A DNA stretch of 64,000 nucleotides. Source: Pedococcus aerophilus (GTDB lineage: Bacteria; Actinomycetota; Actinomycetes; Actinomycetales; Dermatophilaceae). The stretch is taken from NCBI RefSeq assembly GCF_039532215.1, contig NZ_BAAARN010000001.1, positions 2,279,942 through 2,343,941 of the forward strand, in the 5' to 3' direction. A program made the translations under genes and the position numbers. Under the pieces are notes generated by a model. It did not search any database. It saw only the letters and a program-made list of their open reading frames with translations, and was not told the DNA's origin. Shown here in pieces: positions 1 through 7,712 of this stretch (its first letter is position 1; each line of letters starts with the position of its first letter).

Positions 1-447
1 CGCAGGCTGCTCAGCGACCCGGTAGCCCTGCTCCTGGAGCGTCTCGATGATCACCTGCCACTCGTGCAGGTGACGGGGTCCGGCTAGATTCCTGACGTTC
101 TCGAGCAGCACGACCTTTGGCTTGCGCCTCTCGATGATCTTCAGGATGTTCCAGTAGAGAGTGCCCCGCGTCTCGTCCATGCCTTGCTGATAGCCGGACT
201 TGGAGAACGGCTGGCAGGGAAAGCCAGCCGCAAGGATCTCGTGCGCAGGCACGACCACGCGCTCATCGTTGGCGTCCTCGGTGATGTCGCCGAGCGGGTC
301 GTGGGCCCAGTTGCGGCGATAGCTTGCGGCGGCCGCATGGTCAATCTCCACGGCGTAGACGCACTCTCCGCCATAAGCCTTGAGCGCCGCGTGGAATCCA
401 CCTACGCCGGCGAACAGGTCGATGAACCGGAAGGCTGGTGGGGTCAT
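1..447 (-). CDS. C5-cytosine DNA methyltransferase, N-terminal part (runs off left edge)
   Basis: An open frame on the minus strand starts with ATG at 447 and is still open at base 1, so only the first 149 residues are visible. It shows the hallmarks of Dcm/HhaI-type S-adenosylmethionine-dependent cytosine-5 methyltransferases: motif I FAGVGGFHAAL (residues 12-22), motif IV GFPCQPFSKSG (75-85) with the catalytic Cys78, and motif VI ENV (116-118). These enzymes methylate C5 of cytosine in a short DNA target, usually as part of a restriction-modification system or as a solitary (phage or mobile-element) methylase. The target recognition domain lies outside the window, so specificity cannot be guessed. 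No good ribosome binding site precedes the ATG. It sits in the accessory block with conjugation and integrase remnants, which fits horizontal acquisition. Any partner endonuclease would lie beyond the left edge. Confidence 0.9.
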   Translation of the reverse strand, partial: MTPPAFRFIDLFAGVGGFHAALKAYGGECVYAVEIDHAAAASYRRNWAHDPLGDITEDANDERVVVPAHEILAAGFPCQPFSKSGYQQGMDETRGTLYWNILKIIERRKPKVVLLENVRNLAGPRHLHEWQVIIETLQEQGYRVAEQPA

Positions 448-785
448 GCCAGAAGCTTAGCAACTTCAGTTCGAACTAACATTCGAGCTGCCAGCGTGTC
501 GGGAAGCTTCAGGCTGCAGACTGGTGGAGGGCCCGACCCTGACTGTCAGAAGTCAGACTTCGCTGGCCCGACAGGTGCTGTCGGAGCCGGACCGAGCAAA
601 TTCCGTCTGATGCGGACGTTCCGGCGTCGTACATCGGTAGCCTCCAGCCATGCCCTTCGGTCCCCAGTCACTTATATGGAGGAAGGGTCCATGACCCGGA
701 CACACCGATGTGCGGCGCGCGCGCATGACAGGGGTCGCGCGTGGGTGCCTGAGCTCGCCGGCCTCTCCGACGCCGGGCACTGGAC
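448..785. other. Intergenic stretch, no gene supported
   Basis: This 338-base gap lies between the start of the methyltransferase (minus strand) and the first accessory membrane protein (plus strand). Several frames are open across it, but they are antisense to or run into neighbours and show no recognisable protein. It should hold the divergent promoters of both flanking genes. I could not pick out a convincing -35/-10 pair, hairpin or repeat. Confidence 0.5.
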
Positions 786-2237
786 GTGAGGTGGCTGCGC
801 GCGCTTGCAAGCAGGCGCGCTGGCTGTTCTGTCCCACCAACTCTCAATGGCTCGGTTTCCCCCGGCACGAACACGGCTGCCCAGCACCGGGATCGGGAGG
901 CGACGGCAGCGCGATCTGAGGCATTCGCCCTGCTGTTGTACGCGCAACAGGACTGGCAGCTACGGAAGGTGCAAAGTCACGAGTTCAAGGAGGGCGGCTA
1001 CACCGTTGCGAGGGTCTCCATCGACTGCGTGGCGCAAGACCTTCCTGGGCTCAGATACTCCTTTGAGAGTTCTGAGCACACCGTGGACGAACCAATTCTT
1101 GTCCCGGTGACCTTCATGCAGAAGGGTGCGCTACGACAGTTCGATATGCGCGGACCGGCCGATGAGCCCCTACCGGTGATCGGTCGCTCGGAGTACTCCG
1201 ACCTCATGATCGGCGTTCTGTCTTACCAGATCGAGAACGCCATCGTGCCCGGTAGCGACCCCGCGGCGCTCAAGGATGCCCTTAATGTGGTGTTGGACGA
1301 GGACCCAGGTGCGGCGGCAAAAACTTGTGCACTGCTCGTTGACAAGGGCATTGGCATGGGTGGGGTCCGTGTCCTCGACGCGAGCCGCATCAGCCCATTC
1401 GCGGCCGCCCTCCTTTCCAGCCTTTCATCGGCGTACGTTCTCATCGCTCTCTTACCCGCTGAGTACGCGCGGAGACGCGTCGTCATCAAGTACGCGCACC
1501 TTGATCCACAAGAGGTCGAGCCGTTGGGCTGGAAAAAGCGGTGGCGGGGCGCAGCGGGATTGGAGCCCCTCCGCGTGGGCTTCGGGTTGAGTCACCCAGT
1601 CGGGTCGGCCTCTCACCACCTCCAAGTGACCGTACCCAACGCCCTACGGTGCGCCTCCCTGACGCTGCCTGGGGATCGCCAAGACAGAAACACAAGCGAT
1701 GCTGCGGGCGCAGGAGTCGTCCACGTCGCGGCTCCCTACGTGCAGGACCCGGGCGAGCCGGCCGAGGCGGAGTTCGTCGTGCCGTGGTCAGGTATGCGCG
1801 CCACTACCTGGCTCGTGACCATGGTGACCTTCGCAATCACGTTTCTCGGTCTGGTGCTCCCAGGGGGTCAGGAGGCGCTGATTGACGCCGCAGACGGCGC
1901 TGCCGCCCTGCTGCTCGCCATACCTGCGGTCGCCGTGGCCTTCGCGGCCGGGAGACCGGAGAGCGCCATTGAGTCAGTCCTACTCGGCCCCCTACGCCTG
2001 GTCGTCATGTCATGTGCGTTGATGTTGCTGGCCTGCGCGGGCAGCATCGTCGGGGTGCTACATGAGCCGTGGCGGACGATCCTGTGGAGCGTTGGCGCCG
2101 TGGCATCGGGCTTTGCAACCGCAGCCTTGTGCTCGGCCGAACTCGAGGGACTACTGGGCCGTGCACGGACCCCGGCCCTCCGCGCGAGCGCCGTTGTCGC
2201 GGCAGTATTGCTGGCGTGCGGAATCTTCGCATGGTGA
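786..2237 (+). CDS. Hypothetical membrane protein, copy A of a divergent pair
   Basis: Not assignable to a named family. The 483-residue reading (GTG start) has a soluble N-terminal part (about 50-340) followed by about five hydrophobic segments near residues 341-360, 371-389, 400-425, 430-450 and 464-482. It is homologous along its length to the protein at 5519-6976. Matching blocks include a W..RK/RRV segment near 57-62, DEPILVPVTFMQK versus DAPLLLPLVKLRK, a VGSAS.. versus VGAAS.. block followed by the start of the membrane region, and ALLLAIP versus ALLLVIP in the second membrane segment. The first 45 residues have no counterpart in the other copy, so the true start may lie downstream, for example the TTG at 936. 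It is followed 26 bases later by a small basic ORF. Function unknown; a membrane-anchored sensor or immunity-like role would be guesswork. Confidence 0.7.
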   Translation: MRWLRALASRRAGCSVPPTLNGSVSPGTNTAAQHRDREATAARSEAFALLLYAQQDWQLRKVQSHEFKEGGYTVARVSIDCVAQDLPGLRYSFESSEHTVDEPILVPVTFMQKGALRQFDMRGPADEPLPVIGRSEYSDLMIGVLSYQIENAIVPGSDPAALKDALNVVLDEDPGAAAKTCALLVDKGIGMGGVRVLDASRISPFAAALLSSLSSAYVLIALLPAEYARRRVVIKYAHLDPQEVEPLGWKKRWRGAAGLEPLRVGFGLSHPVGSASHHLQVTVPNALRCASLTLPGDRQDRNTSDAAGAGVVHVAAPYVQDPGEPAEAEFVVPWSGMRATTWLVTMVTFAITFLGLVLPGGQEALIDAADGAAALLLAIPAVAVAFAAGRPESAIESVLLGPLRLVVMSCALMLLACAGSIVGVLHEPWRTILWSVGAVASGFATAALCSAELEGLLGRARTPALRASAVVAAVLLACGIFAW

Positions 2238-2263
2238 CGCGTTTGTCGGTGGAGGGTGGCATT

Positions 2264-2497
2264 ATGAGCAAACGCAAGAAGGGAGGCGGACCAATGACCG
2301 CAAGAAGTGACCGGGATAACGTCGATCGTGCCAAGCCGGCAGGTCGATCGTCGCGCTTCATCCTCCGAGTGCCGACTCCCGAGGCAGCCGGCCTAAGCGG
2401 AGCCGGCTCTCGCGCTGGCGGCAGTAGTCGACCCCGCTCCGACTCCAACCTGCGGCTCGCCTTGCCGGCGCTGGGCTCGGCACGCGGAGCGCGCTAG
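2264..2497 (+). CDS. Small basic hypothetical protein (77 aa)
   Basis: An ATG preceded by GGAGGG (2251-2256) at good distance opens a 78-codon frame rich in Arg, Lys, Gly and Ser, beginning MSKRKKGGGPMTARS. It starts 26 bases after the stop of membrane protein copy A and is probably co-transcribed with it. It has no membrane segment and no recognisable domain, and is expected to be cytoplasmic and disordered. The ribosome binding site and placement argue for a real gene. The composition and lack of homology keep confidence low. A comparable small basic ORF precedes copy B at 5296. Confidence 0.4.
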   Translation: MSKRKKGGGPMTARSDRDNVDRAKPAGRSSRFILRVPTPEAAGLSGAGSRAGGSSRPRSDSNLRLALPALGSARGAR

Positions 2498-2714
2498 GCC
2501 AGTCGCTCAACCGGCGGCGATCGGTCCAGGGCTCCTGAGTAGCTCGGACACCACTTCAGGCGTTGCTGGAAGACGGCGACCCAAGGACATCCGATGGCAC
2601 AACTGGACTTTGGGACGCTCCTACCAGTTGCCGTCCAACGGCTGACCACATGTCCGGTGGCGCACCATGCGCCGTGCGACCGAGTCGCGCTGGGAATGAC
2701 ACGATGCCTCAGCC

Positions 2715-4040
2715 TCACAGGGTCCAAAGGTCAAGTCTCGGTCCGAACGTCTTCTCTGATGCAACAAGGTGTGACGGTCGAGGCTCACCCACAGCGCGTT
2801 GGAGCGCACGCGTTTGTTCCTGGCGACGAGTCTCATGGGCGGCGAGGTCTGCGCCGGTGGTGGCGATGACGGTGGCGAGGACTTCGGTTGGGTCTGAAGA
2901 GGTGACTGCTTGGTGGTCGGTGCGCTGGTCGCGGTCGTAGGCTGTATCGACGTAGAGCCGGTTGGAGTCGCGCCCACGGGTGGCCATGACGTACAGCGGC
3001 TCCCGCTGGGTGCTGGCGGTGACGTACGCGTGGGCGGTGTCCACTGTGCGCCCTTGGGCGCGGTAGGCGGTGGAGGCGTATCCCAGCTCGACATGCTCAA
3101 GCACGTACTCGGCTGGCAGCACCAGACCCACGCCCCCACCTAGCCGGGTCACCGTCAGGGAACCGTCGGGGTTGGTGTCGGTGACGATCCAGTCGTCACC
3201 GTTCTGCACCCAACCGCGGCCGGTGGCAAGGGCGCGCAGGTTCTGCCTCGTCACGATCCGGTCGCCGACTCCGACAATGGTTCCGTTCTCAAGACGCACT
3301 CCGTCTGGGGTCACCTCGCCGCTGCGGATGCGGTGGGCCTGAGCTCGGCCGTTGAGGTCGCTAACGGTTTGGGCGTCGGCGGAAAGCATGAGCGAGGCCC
3401 GGCCGCCTTCGGTATCGGTTCGCCAGGCGTCGAAGAGAAGGTCGAGTAGGTCCTCCCGGTCACCGGACTCCACCCTGCCGTGGACCAGGTAGGTGTCGGC
3501 CACGTCGGCGTTCCCGAGGCGCAGCTGCAAGGAAGCGTCGCGTTCCCAGTCGTGGGTGAACCGGTGCACCTCGTGCAAGGTCGGGGCGTCGGGGCTGCGG
3601 TCGTCGGCCAGGAGCTTGAACGCGCCTCCGGCCTGCACCGGCGACAGCTGGGCCCAGTCGCCGACGAGCAGCACCTTCGCCCCGACCTGGCGAGCGTACC
3701 TCGACCGCATCGGCGAGCACCGCCGCCGCCGCTGCGGACGGTGCGAGCCCGACCACAGACCCGCGTCCGTAGTGGGCGTCCCACGCGGCCCGGACCATAG
3801 CCATCGCGCTCGCTGTTGCGGGCCCGCAAAGGTGAGGTGCCGTCCTGGCGCCGCAGATGCTCGGGCAACAGGTCCGGCACAGCCGGCGTGAGCATCACCG
3901 ACCTCTCCGTCGCGAGAGTGGCCACGTGCTCGGTCACGGAGACCCGGTCGGGGGCGGTGGCGAACCGGACTCCGGCCAGCTGCCGACTGGTCTCGGCGAG
4001 CAGGTTGGCCCGGGTGAAGGTGGCCTGCTTGTCCGCCCCG
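2715..4040 (-). pseudogene. Decayed MobF/TraA-type conjugative relaxase-helicase
   Basis: Three minus-strand frames carry consecutive pieces of a TraA/TrwC-like protein, which in intact form nicks oriT and unwinds plasmid or ICE DNA. About 4040-3800 encodes an internal piece (ADKQATFTRANLLAETSRQ). About 3804-3695 encodes a piece following helicase motif I (SVVGLAPSAAAAAVLADAV). About 3705-2715 encodes the C-terminal helicase region, with KVLLVGDWAQLSPV, a GDRIVTRQN block and YASTAYRAQGRTVD. The junctions lack the Walker A GxxGxGKT and the Walker B DEAS segments present in the family, so the pieces were separated by deletions, not simple frameshifts. The N-terminal relaxase domain with its catalytic histidines and tyrosine is absent. 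It abuts an integrase remnant at about 4045. Clearly inactive. Confidence 0.75.
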
Positions 4041-4044
4041 GACC

Positions 4045-4403
4045 TCTGCGTCCGCGCGCTCGAGGACCGCCGTCGGACCGAGGCGCGGCTGCGGCTCGCC
4101 GCGGGTGGGGCATGGGCGGGCACCGGCCTCGTCCTCACTACGCGCTTGGGCGATGCCCTGGATCCTCGGAACTTCCACCGCGCCTTCAAGACACGGGCCG
4201 CCAAGGCCGGCGTTCCCGTCATGCCCGTCCACGCCACCCGCCACACCTGCGCGAGCCTGCTGGTCGCGCTCGACGTTCACCCGCGGGTGGCCATGGCCAT
4301 CCTCCGTCACAGCAAGATCGCGGTGACGATGGACATCTACTCCCAGGTCTCGTCCGCCACGACCAGGGAGGCCCTCAAGCGGTTGGGAGAAGCCTTCGGA
4401 TGA
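4045..4403 (+). pseudogene. Tyrosine recombinase (integrase), C-terminal remnant
   Basis: The plus-strand frame from about 4056 to the stop at 4401-4403 encodes the end of a phage/ICE-type tyrosine integrase. After a DPRNFHRAFK segment come the box II motif HATRHTCASLL, with Arg of the HxxR motif, then ILRHSKIAVTMDIYSQV with the conserved His and the nucleophile Tyr. The first catalytic Arg (box I), the core-binding domain and the N-terminus are missing. The sequence upstream of about 4045 is antisense relaxase remnant, so the gene was truncated by a recombination or deletion event at that point. An integrase remnant next to a relaxase remnant suggests the residue of an actinomycete integrative conjugative element. 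The fragment cannot encode an active recombinase. Confidence 0.75.
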
Positions 4404-4619
4404 CCACCGCGAGCGTCCTATGCCAGGGGATCGCAATTCTCACGAGTGCCTGCTCAGAGCCGACACCGCATGACCGCTATGGCCATACCCTCGGGGTCAA
4501 CCGGCGGTCGGCGTTGGACGCAACCGTGCAGCACCGGCCGCGCCCATGTCGCTCCGGTACGCGTTTGCCTTGGGGTTCTCCACCCACAGGGTCGGCGGCC
4601 ACACCGCGGCCGAAACTCC

Positions 4620-5168
4620 TCAGTGTGCCAAGCCGGCCTCAGGGTCGACGATGAACGGGCCCATCGCTTCCTCTCGCAGAGATTCGGCCCTGCGTAGAGA
4701 GGCGTTTGCAGCCCGTTGCGATTCGAAAGCCTTCAAGAGAAAGTCCTGCGCAAGTTGCTCCTGTTTGAAGGCCTCTCGCAGAGCCTCCGCCGCCATGTTA
4801 ACTCTCAGCAGCGCATGGCGGACGTCTAAGAGCTCTTGCCGCAGCGTGGATCCCTCGTCCTGCGCCGCGGGCTCTGGGCGAGCCGTAAGCGTTCGCTCCA
4901 CATTGACGAGCCGCCGGTCGACGTCGTACCTCCATGGGGTTGATCGAACAGGGCGCCTTCGCGTTCGCCGACCTATCTGCAGGGCGAGCGCCGCCTCCAG
5001 CGCTGAGCTGTACACCCACCTGGGGTGTCCTCGACCACGTGAGGCCGGCCCGCACAGAACATCTTCAGGGTCGTCCAGCCTCTGGCGAACACGGACCGAA
5101 GTGACGCCCAGAGCGTGGGCAGCCAGTCGCACCTCAACCACATCCGAGTCCAGGACGGACTTGGGCAT
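4620..5168 (-). CDS. Hypothetical protein with N-terminal HTH-like segment and C-terminal coiled coil
   Basis: The ATG at 5168 (MPKSVLDSD) is preceded by GGGAGG four bases upstream. An upstream TTG at 5180 would place that site inside the gene, so 5168 is preferred, giving 182 residues. Residues about 10-55 (VVEVRLAAHALGVTSVRVRQ, then a basic patch and RWVYSS) resemble the winged/MerR-like helix-turn-helix found in excisionase and small regulator families. Residues about 90-175 are charged, heptad-like helix (LRQELLDVRHALLRVNMAAE) expected to form a coiled coil. A DNA-binding regulator or partition-like accessory factor of the mobile element is plausible but not demonstrated. It diverges from the small ORF at 5296 across a short AT-richer gap. 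Confidence 0.6.
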   Translation of the reverse strand: MPKSVLDSDVVEVRLAAHALGVTSVRVRQRLDDPEDVLCGPASRGRGHPRWVYSSALEAALALQIGRRTRRRPVRSTPWRYDVDRRLVNVERTLTARPEPAAQDEGSTLRQELLDVRHALLRVNMAAEALREAFKQEQLAQDFLLKAFESQRAANASLRRAESLREEAMGPFIVDPEAGLAH

Positions 5169-5295
5169 CACACCTCCCAACGAAGAAACTTTCTCTTTCT
5201 CTTACAGCGTGTCGAACCCTTGGGAAGCAAGAGAGAAGTAAGAATATCGCCATCCAGGTAATGACAAACGTGTCATTCCTAGAGAGGGGTCCGAA

Positions 5296-5556
5296 GTGTT
5301 ACCGTTCGCGTCTTCCCCTGGTCCCAAGAAGAGGCAAAACGTGGCGCCCAGTGACACCGCAGCAGCCAAGCGTCAAGGCAAAGAGCCGGCGCCAGACCTC
5401 ACAGCCAACCGTACCAAGGCTCAGAAGCACATGATCAGGATCATGAGCACGCGAGGCGGCAAGGGCTTCCGGCGACTTCGCTCCGCTGAGACAAGCCTCG
5501 CGCCATACAAGACCGGGGATGCCCGGCCGCCATCCGGCGAGCGCCGAGCATCCTGA
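5296..5556 (+). CDS. Small basic hypothetical protein (86 aa)
   Basis: A GTG start preceded by GAGAGGGG (5281-5288) opens an 87-codon frame rich in Lys, Arg, Ala and Pro, with no membrane segment and no recognised domain. It overlaps the first 38 bases of membrane protein copy B (start 5519) in another frame. That pattern is compatible with translational coupling, although no stop/start overlap motif is formed. Its only relation to the small ORF at 2264 is composition and position beside a membrane protein of the same family. It could instead be untranslated leader. Confidence is limited by its size and lack of homologues I recognise. Confidence 0.4.
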   Translation: MLPFASSPGPKKRQNVAPSDTAAAKRQGKEPAPDLTANRTKAQKHMIRIMSTRGGKGFRRLRSAETSLAPYKTGDARPPSGERRAS

Positions 5557-6976
5557 GCGATACGTGGCCTGGGGGGAGTCCGCGGAAGCCGACGAGCTCC
5601 GCCGAGTAGGTGCTGTCACGAGAGCGTTGCTCTCAGATCGCAGTTGGGTGTCCCGTCGAGTGGAGACGGTTCGGTACCTGACGGCGAGCACTATCGAGCG
5701 AAACGTTTCTTTCGACTTGGACACTCTTAGATTGGCGCGTCTCGCCCACCAAGCCGGGCATCCGGTTGACGCACCCCTGCTTCTGCCGCTCGTGAAGCTG
5801 CGCAAGAACCTGTTACTCGATCTGGACCTCCACTACGGTGATGGGACCCCGGCCCAAGTTGCCAGAAGCGACCAGGACTCCGTGGCCGCGCAAGGGGTCG
5901 TCTTGGATGCTCTCGTACGCGATGGCGTGCCGAGCGCGTCCGTGAGCCGAGCCGTGGCCGAGACGATCCTGTCCGCGGCGCGTGGGATGCCCTCACAGGA
6001 GGATGTCGAGACTCTGGTGCTCAACGAGCCGAACGAGGTGGAGCTCTGGCGACTCCAGCAGAATCTCGCACCCGAAGACGGTGGGACTCGCCCGTGGGAC
6101 GAACTCATTGGGGCCGGAGGGGAGTTCACCGAGTGGCTCACGGCTTTCACTCTCGATTTCATGCTCATGACGGAGGTATCACTGAAGAGTGCGCCTTGGA
6201 TGCTGAAGTTCAGGTACGTCGAGACGCAAGAGCCGGCCAACATGCTCCTTCGGGAGCGGCTCAACCTGGTCTCGTACGGCACTCTCTTGGCAGCTCCGGG
6301 CGTTGGCGCGGCATCGCGGGAGCATTTGCGGGTCGAAGGGCCGGCCGGAATGCTGATCGAAGACGTCGACCTCTTCGACATGAGGGACGACCCCGACGTT
6401 CGCCAAGCTCCTGTCGCCGCGCAAGGTAAGCGAACGTTCGAACGCCGCGTATCGCTGGATCGTGCTGTCATCTACACGTCGAAGCCACCTCGCGGCAGCT
6501 ACTACGCCGCCGTGAGCATGCGCGTTAACCCAGCCGGCTTCATCCGTCGGTCGCAGTACCTGATCTTCCTGACCGCGATCGTCCTGGTTGCGGGCGGACT
6601 AGCGGAGGAGCGGTGGCGGACGTTGAGTGCGAGTTCGAACGCGACGGAGCCAACAGTGGCGCTGCTACTTGTCATACCAACTTTGCTCCTGGCCTATATC
6701 TCACGTGAGGGAGACCATCAGATCTTGGGAGACCTCCTCCGAGTTCCTCGGCTGGTGGTGGCATTCACCGGAGTCGTCTCGTTGGCAGCAGCAGCGGGCT
6801 TCGTATTTGGCCTGAAGTGCACGCCTCTCGCGTGGCTCTGGATAGTCGCTGGCGTCTGGTCGTGCGTCGTCTTCGTGTGGCTCCGGTGGGTCACGTATCG
6901 CGGCCATGCGGTCGTTCACTCAGTCACGCAGCGCCACGACAAGACCTACACGATCGACATTCTCGAGTTCTCGTAG
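5519..6976 (+). CDS. Hypothetical membrane protein, copy B of a divergent pair
   Basis: A 485-residue protein with a long soluble N-terminal portion (about 1-345) and four hydrophobic helices near residues 346-362, 379-396, 409-430 and 436-456, ending in a short charged tail. It is clearly related to the protein at 786-2237: the same order of blocks, matching spacing before the membrane region, and the same ALLLxIP motif in the second helix. Identity is low overall. No catalytic motif, signal peptide or lipobox is visible. The family appears to be one of the uncharacterised actinobacterial types with an RRV..V.FDL-like N-terminal region. The start ATG lacks a strong ribosome binding site and may be reached by coupling from the small overlapping ORF. 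Function unknown. Confidence 0.7.
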   Translation: MPGRHPASAEHPERYVAWGESAEADELRRVGAVTRALLSDRSWVSRRVETVRYLTASTIERNVSFDLDTLRLARLAHQAGHPVDAPLLLPLVKLRKNLLLDLDLHYGDGTPAQVARSDQDSVAAQGVVLDALVRDGVPSASVSRAVAETILSAARGMPSQEDVETLVLNEPNEVELWRLQQNLAPEDGGTRPWDELIGAGGEFTEWLTAFTLDFMLMTEVSLKSAPWMLKFRYVETQEPANMLLRERLNLVSYGTLLAAPGVGAASREHLRVEGPAGMLIEDVDLFDMRDDPDVRQAPVAAQGKRTFERRVSLDRAVIYTSKPPRGSYYAAVSMRVNPAGFIRRSQYLIFLTAIVLVAGGLAEERWRTLSASSNATEPTVALLLVIPTLLLAYISREGDHQILGDLLRVPRLVVAFTGVVSLAAAAGFVFGLKCTPLAWLWIVAGVWSCVVFVWLRWVTYRGHAVVHSVTQRHDKTYTIDILEFS

Positions 6977-7199
6977 GGGTCTCGACTGGCCAGTGTGCGC
7001 CCCGGCCCAAGCCTCGGGCAGATTGGCACACCCCAAACGCGCCGGTTCATGGAGCGTGATCGTCCGACCCCACTGCGTCGCCGTCATGCATGACAGTTGC
7101 GCCCTCACTCCTCCACCGTCGCAAGGGAGGCATCGGGCGGTTCGAGGGAGGCACGCGGGTCACCACCACTGCAGTACTTCTCAGCAGTACGGGCACGAA

Positions 7200-7232
7200 A
7201 GAGGCGCTCCCCGCTGAGCGAAAAGCGCCTCT
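7200..7232 (-). terminator. Terminator downstream of tRNA-Ala
   Basis: A perfect 9-bp inverted repeat (AGAGGCGCT / AGCGCCTCT) with a 15-base loop sits six bases past the encoded CCA of tRNA-Ala. On the minus strand it is followed by TTTCG. Position and structure fit an intrinsic terminator of the tRNA transcript, although the T-tract is short. Confidence 0.6.
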
Positions 7233-7241
7233 GACCTGTGG

Positions 7242-7314
7242 TGGAGCCAAGGGGACTCGAACCCCTAACCCCCTGCTTGCAAAGCAGGTGCGCTACCAAT
7301 TGCGCCATGGCCCC
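7242..7314 (-). tRNA. tRNA-Ala (anticodon TGC)
   Basis: The minus strand folds into a complete cloverleaf. The acceptor stem is GGGGCCA/TGGCTCC with the G3:U70 alanine identity pair, the D arm GCGCAATTGGTAGCGC, the anticodon loop TTTGCAA (TGC), and the T arm GGGGTTCGAGTCCCC. The discriminator is A, and CCA is genome-encoded at 7241-7239. It lies downstream of tRNA-Ile, as in other actinobacteria next to gyrA. Its 3' end faces the accessory block, making it a candidate integration site. Confidence 0.97.
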
Positions 7315-7330
7315 GACGTGCGGGCTGCGA

Positions 7331-7450
7331 CTACGAGGGTGAGTCGGTCGCCTCGGCCCAGAGGTCCTTCTCGGCCTGCTGGTCCTTGAGCTTCTTCTGC
7401 ACCGCGGCAGCCCCGACGGCGGTCGCAATGAGGAGCAGGATCTTCTTCAT
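7331..7450 (-). CDS. DLW-39 family protein
   Basis: A 39-residue ORF between the two tRNA genes: hydrophobic N-terminus MKKILLLIATAVGAAAV, then a charged tail containing KKLKDQQAEKDLWAEATD. Length and the DLW motif near the end match the DLW-39 family of tiny actinobacterial proteins typically found downstream of gyrA near these tRNAs. The N-terminal hydrophobic stretch predicts a membrane peptide. Function is unknown. The exact family length, the DLW signature and the location make this a confident call despite the small size. Confidence 0.85.
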   Translation of the reverse strand: MKKILLLIATAVGAAAVQKKLKDQQAEKDLWAEATDSPS

Positions 7451-7498
7451 CGGCGGTCCGCCTTCCCTCGCAGAGGAACCCGCGGGGATCGGGATTGG

Positions 7499-7572
7499 TG
7501 GGCCTAACAGGACTTGAACCTGTGGCCTCTTCCTTATCAGGGAAGCGCTCTAACCGTCTGAGCTATAGGCCC
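7499..7572 (-). tRNA. tRNA-Ile (anticodon GAT)
   Basis: The minus strand gives a 74-base cloverleaf: acceptor GGGCCTA/TAGGCCC, D arm AGCTCAGACGGTTAGAGCG, anticodon loop CTGATAA (GAT), and T arm CAGGTTCAAGTCCTG. Discriminator A is followed by encoded CCA. It is the first of the Ile/Ala tRNA pair downstream of gyrA and DUF3566. Confidence 0.97.
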
Positions 7573-7655
7573 GTGAGCCCAATCTCCGCTGCGCCACGGA
7601 GGGTGGCGCGAGGCACGAGGTTACATGACAGGTGACCCGCCCACCAAAACGGATA

Positions 7656-7687
7656 CCGCCCACCCTCCGGGACCGGAGGATGGGCGG
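7656..7687. terminator. Intrinsic terminator between DUF3566 gene and tRNA-Ile
   Basis: A long GC-rich hairpin (CCGCCCACCCTCCGG / CCGGAGGATGGGCGG, one mismatch, short loop) is flanked by TTTT on the plus-strand side and by a weaker T-rich stretch on the minus-strand side. It lies 26 bases past the stop of the DUF3566 gene and probably ends the gyrB-gyrA-DUF3566 transcript. Confidence 0.7.
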
Positions 7688-7712
7688 TTTTCGTATGGCG
7701 CGGGGCCGGCTC

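Noticed and set aside
184..789. Plus-strand frame of 201 codons at the left edge
   Set aside because: It is antisense to the methyltransferase, whose motifs I, IV and VI are clear on the other strand, and the remainder has no coding character.
2494..2727. Minus-strand frame of 77 codons next to the relaxase remnant
   Set aside because: No homology recognised, no ribosome binding site, and it overlaps the end of the relaxase remnant in another frame. Most likely non-coding debris.
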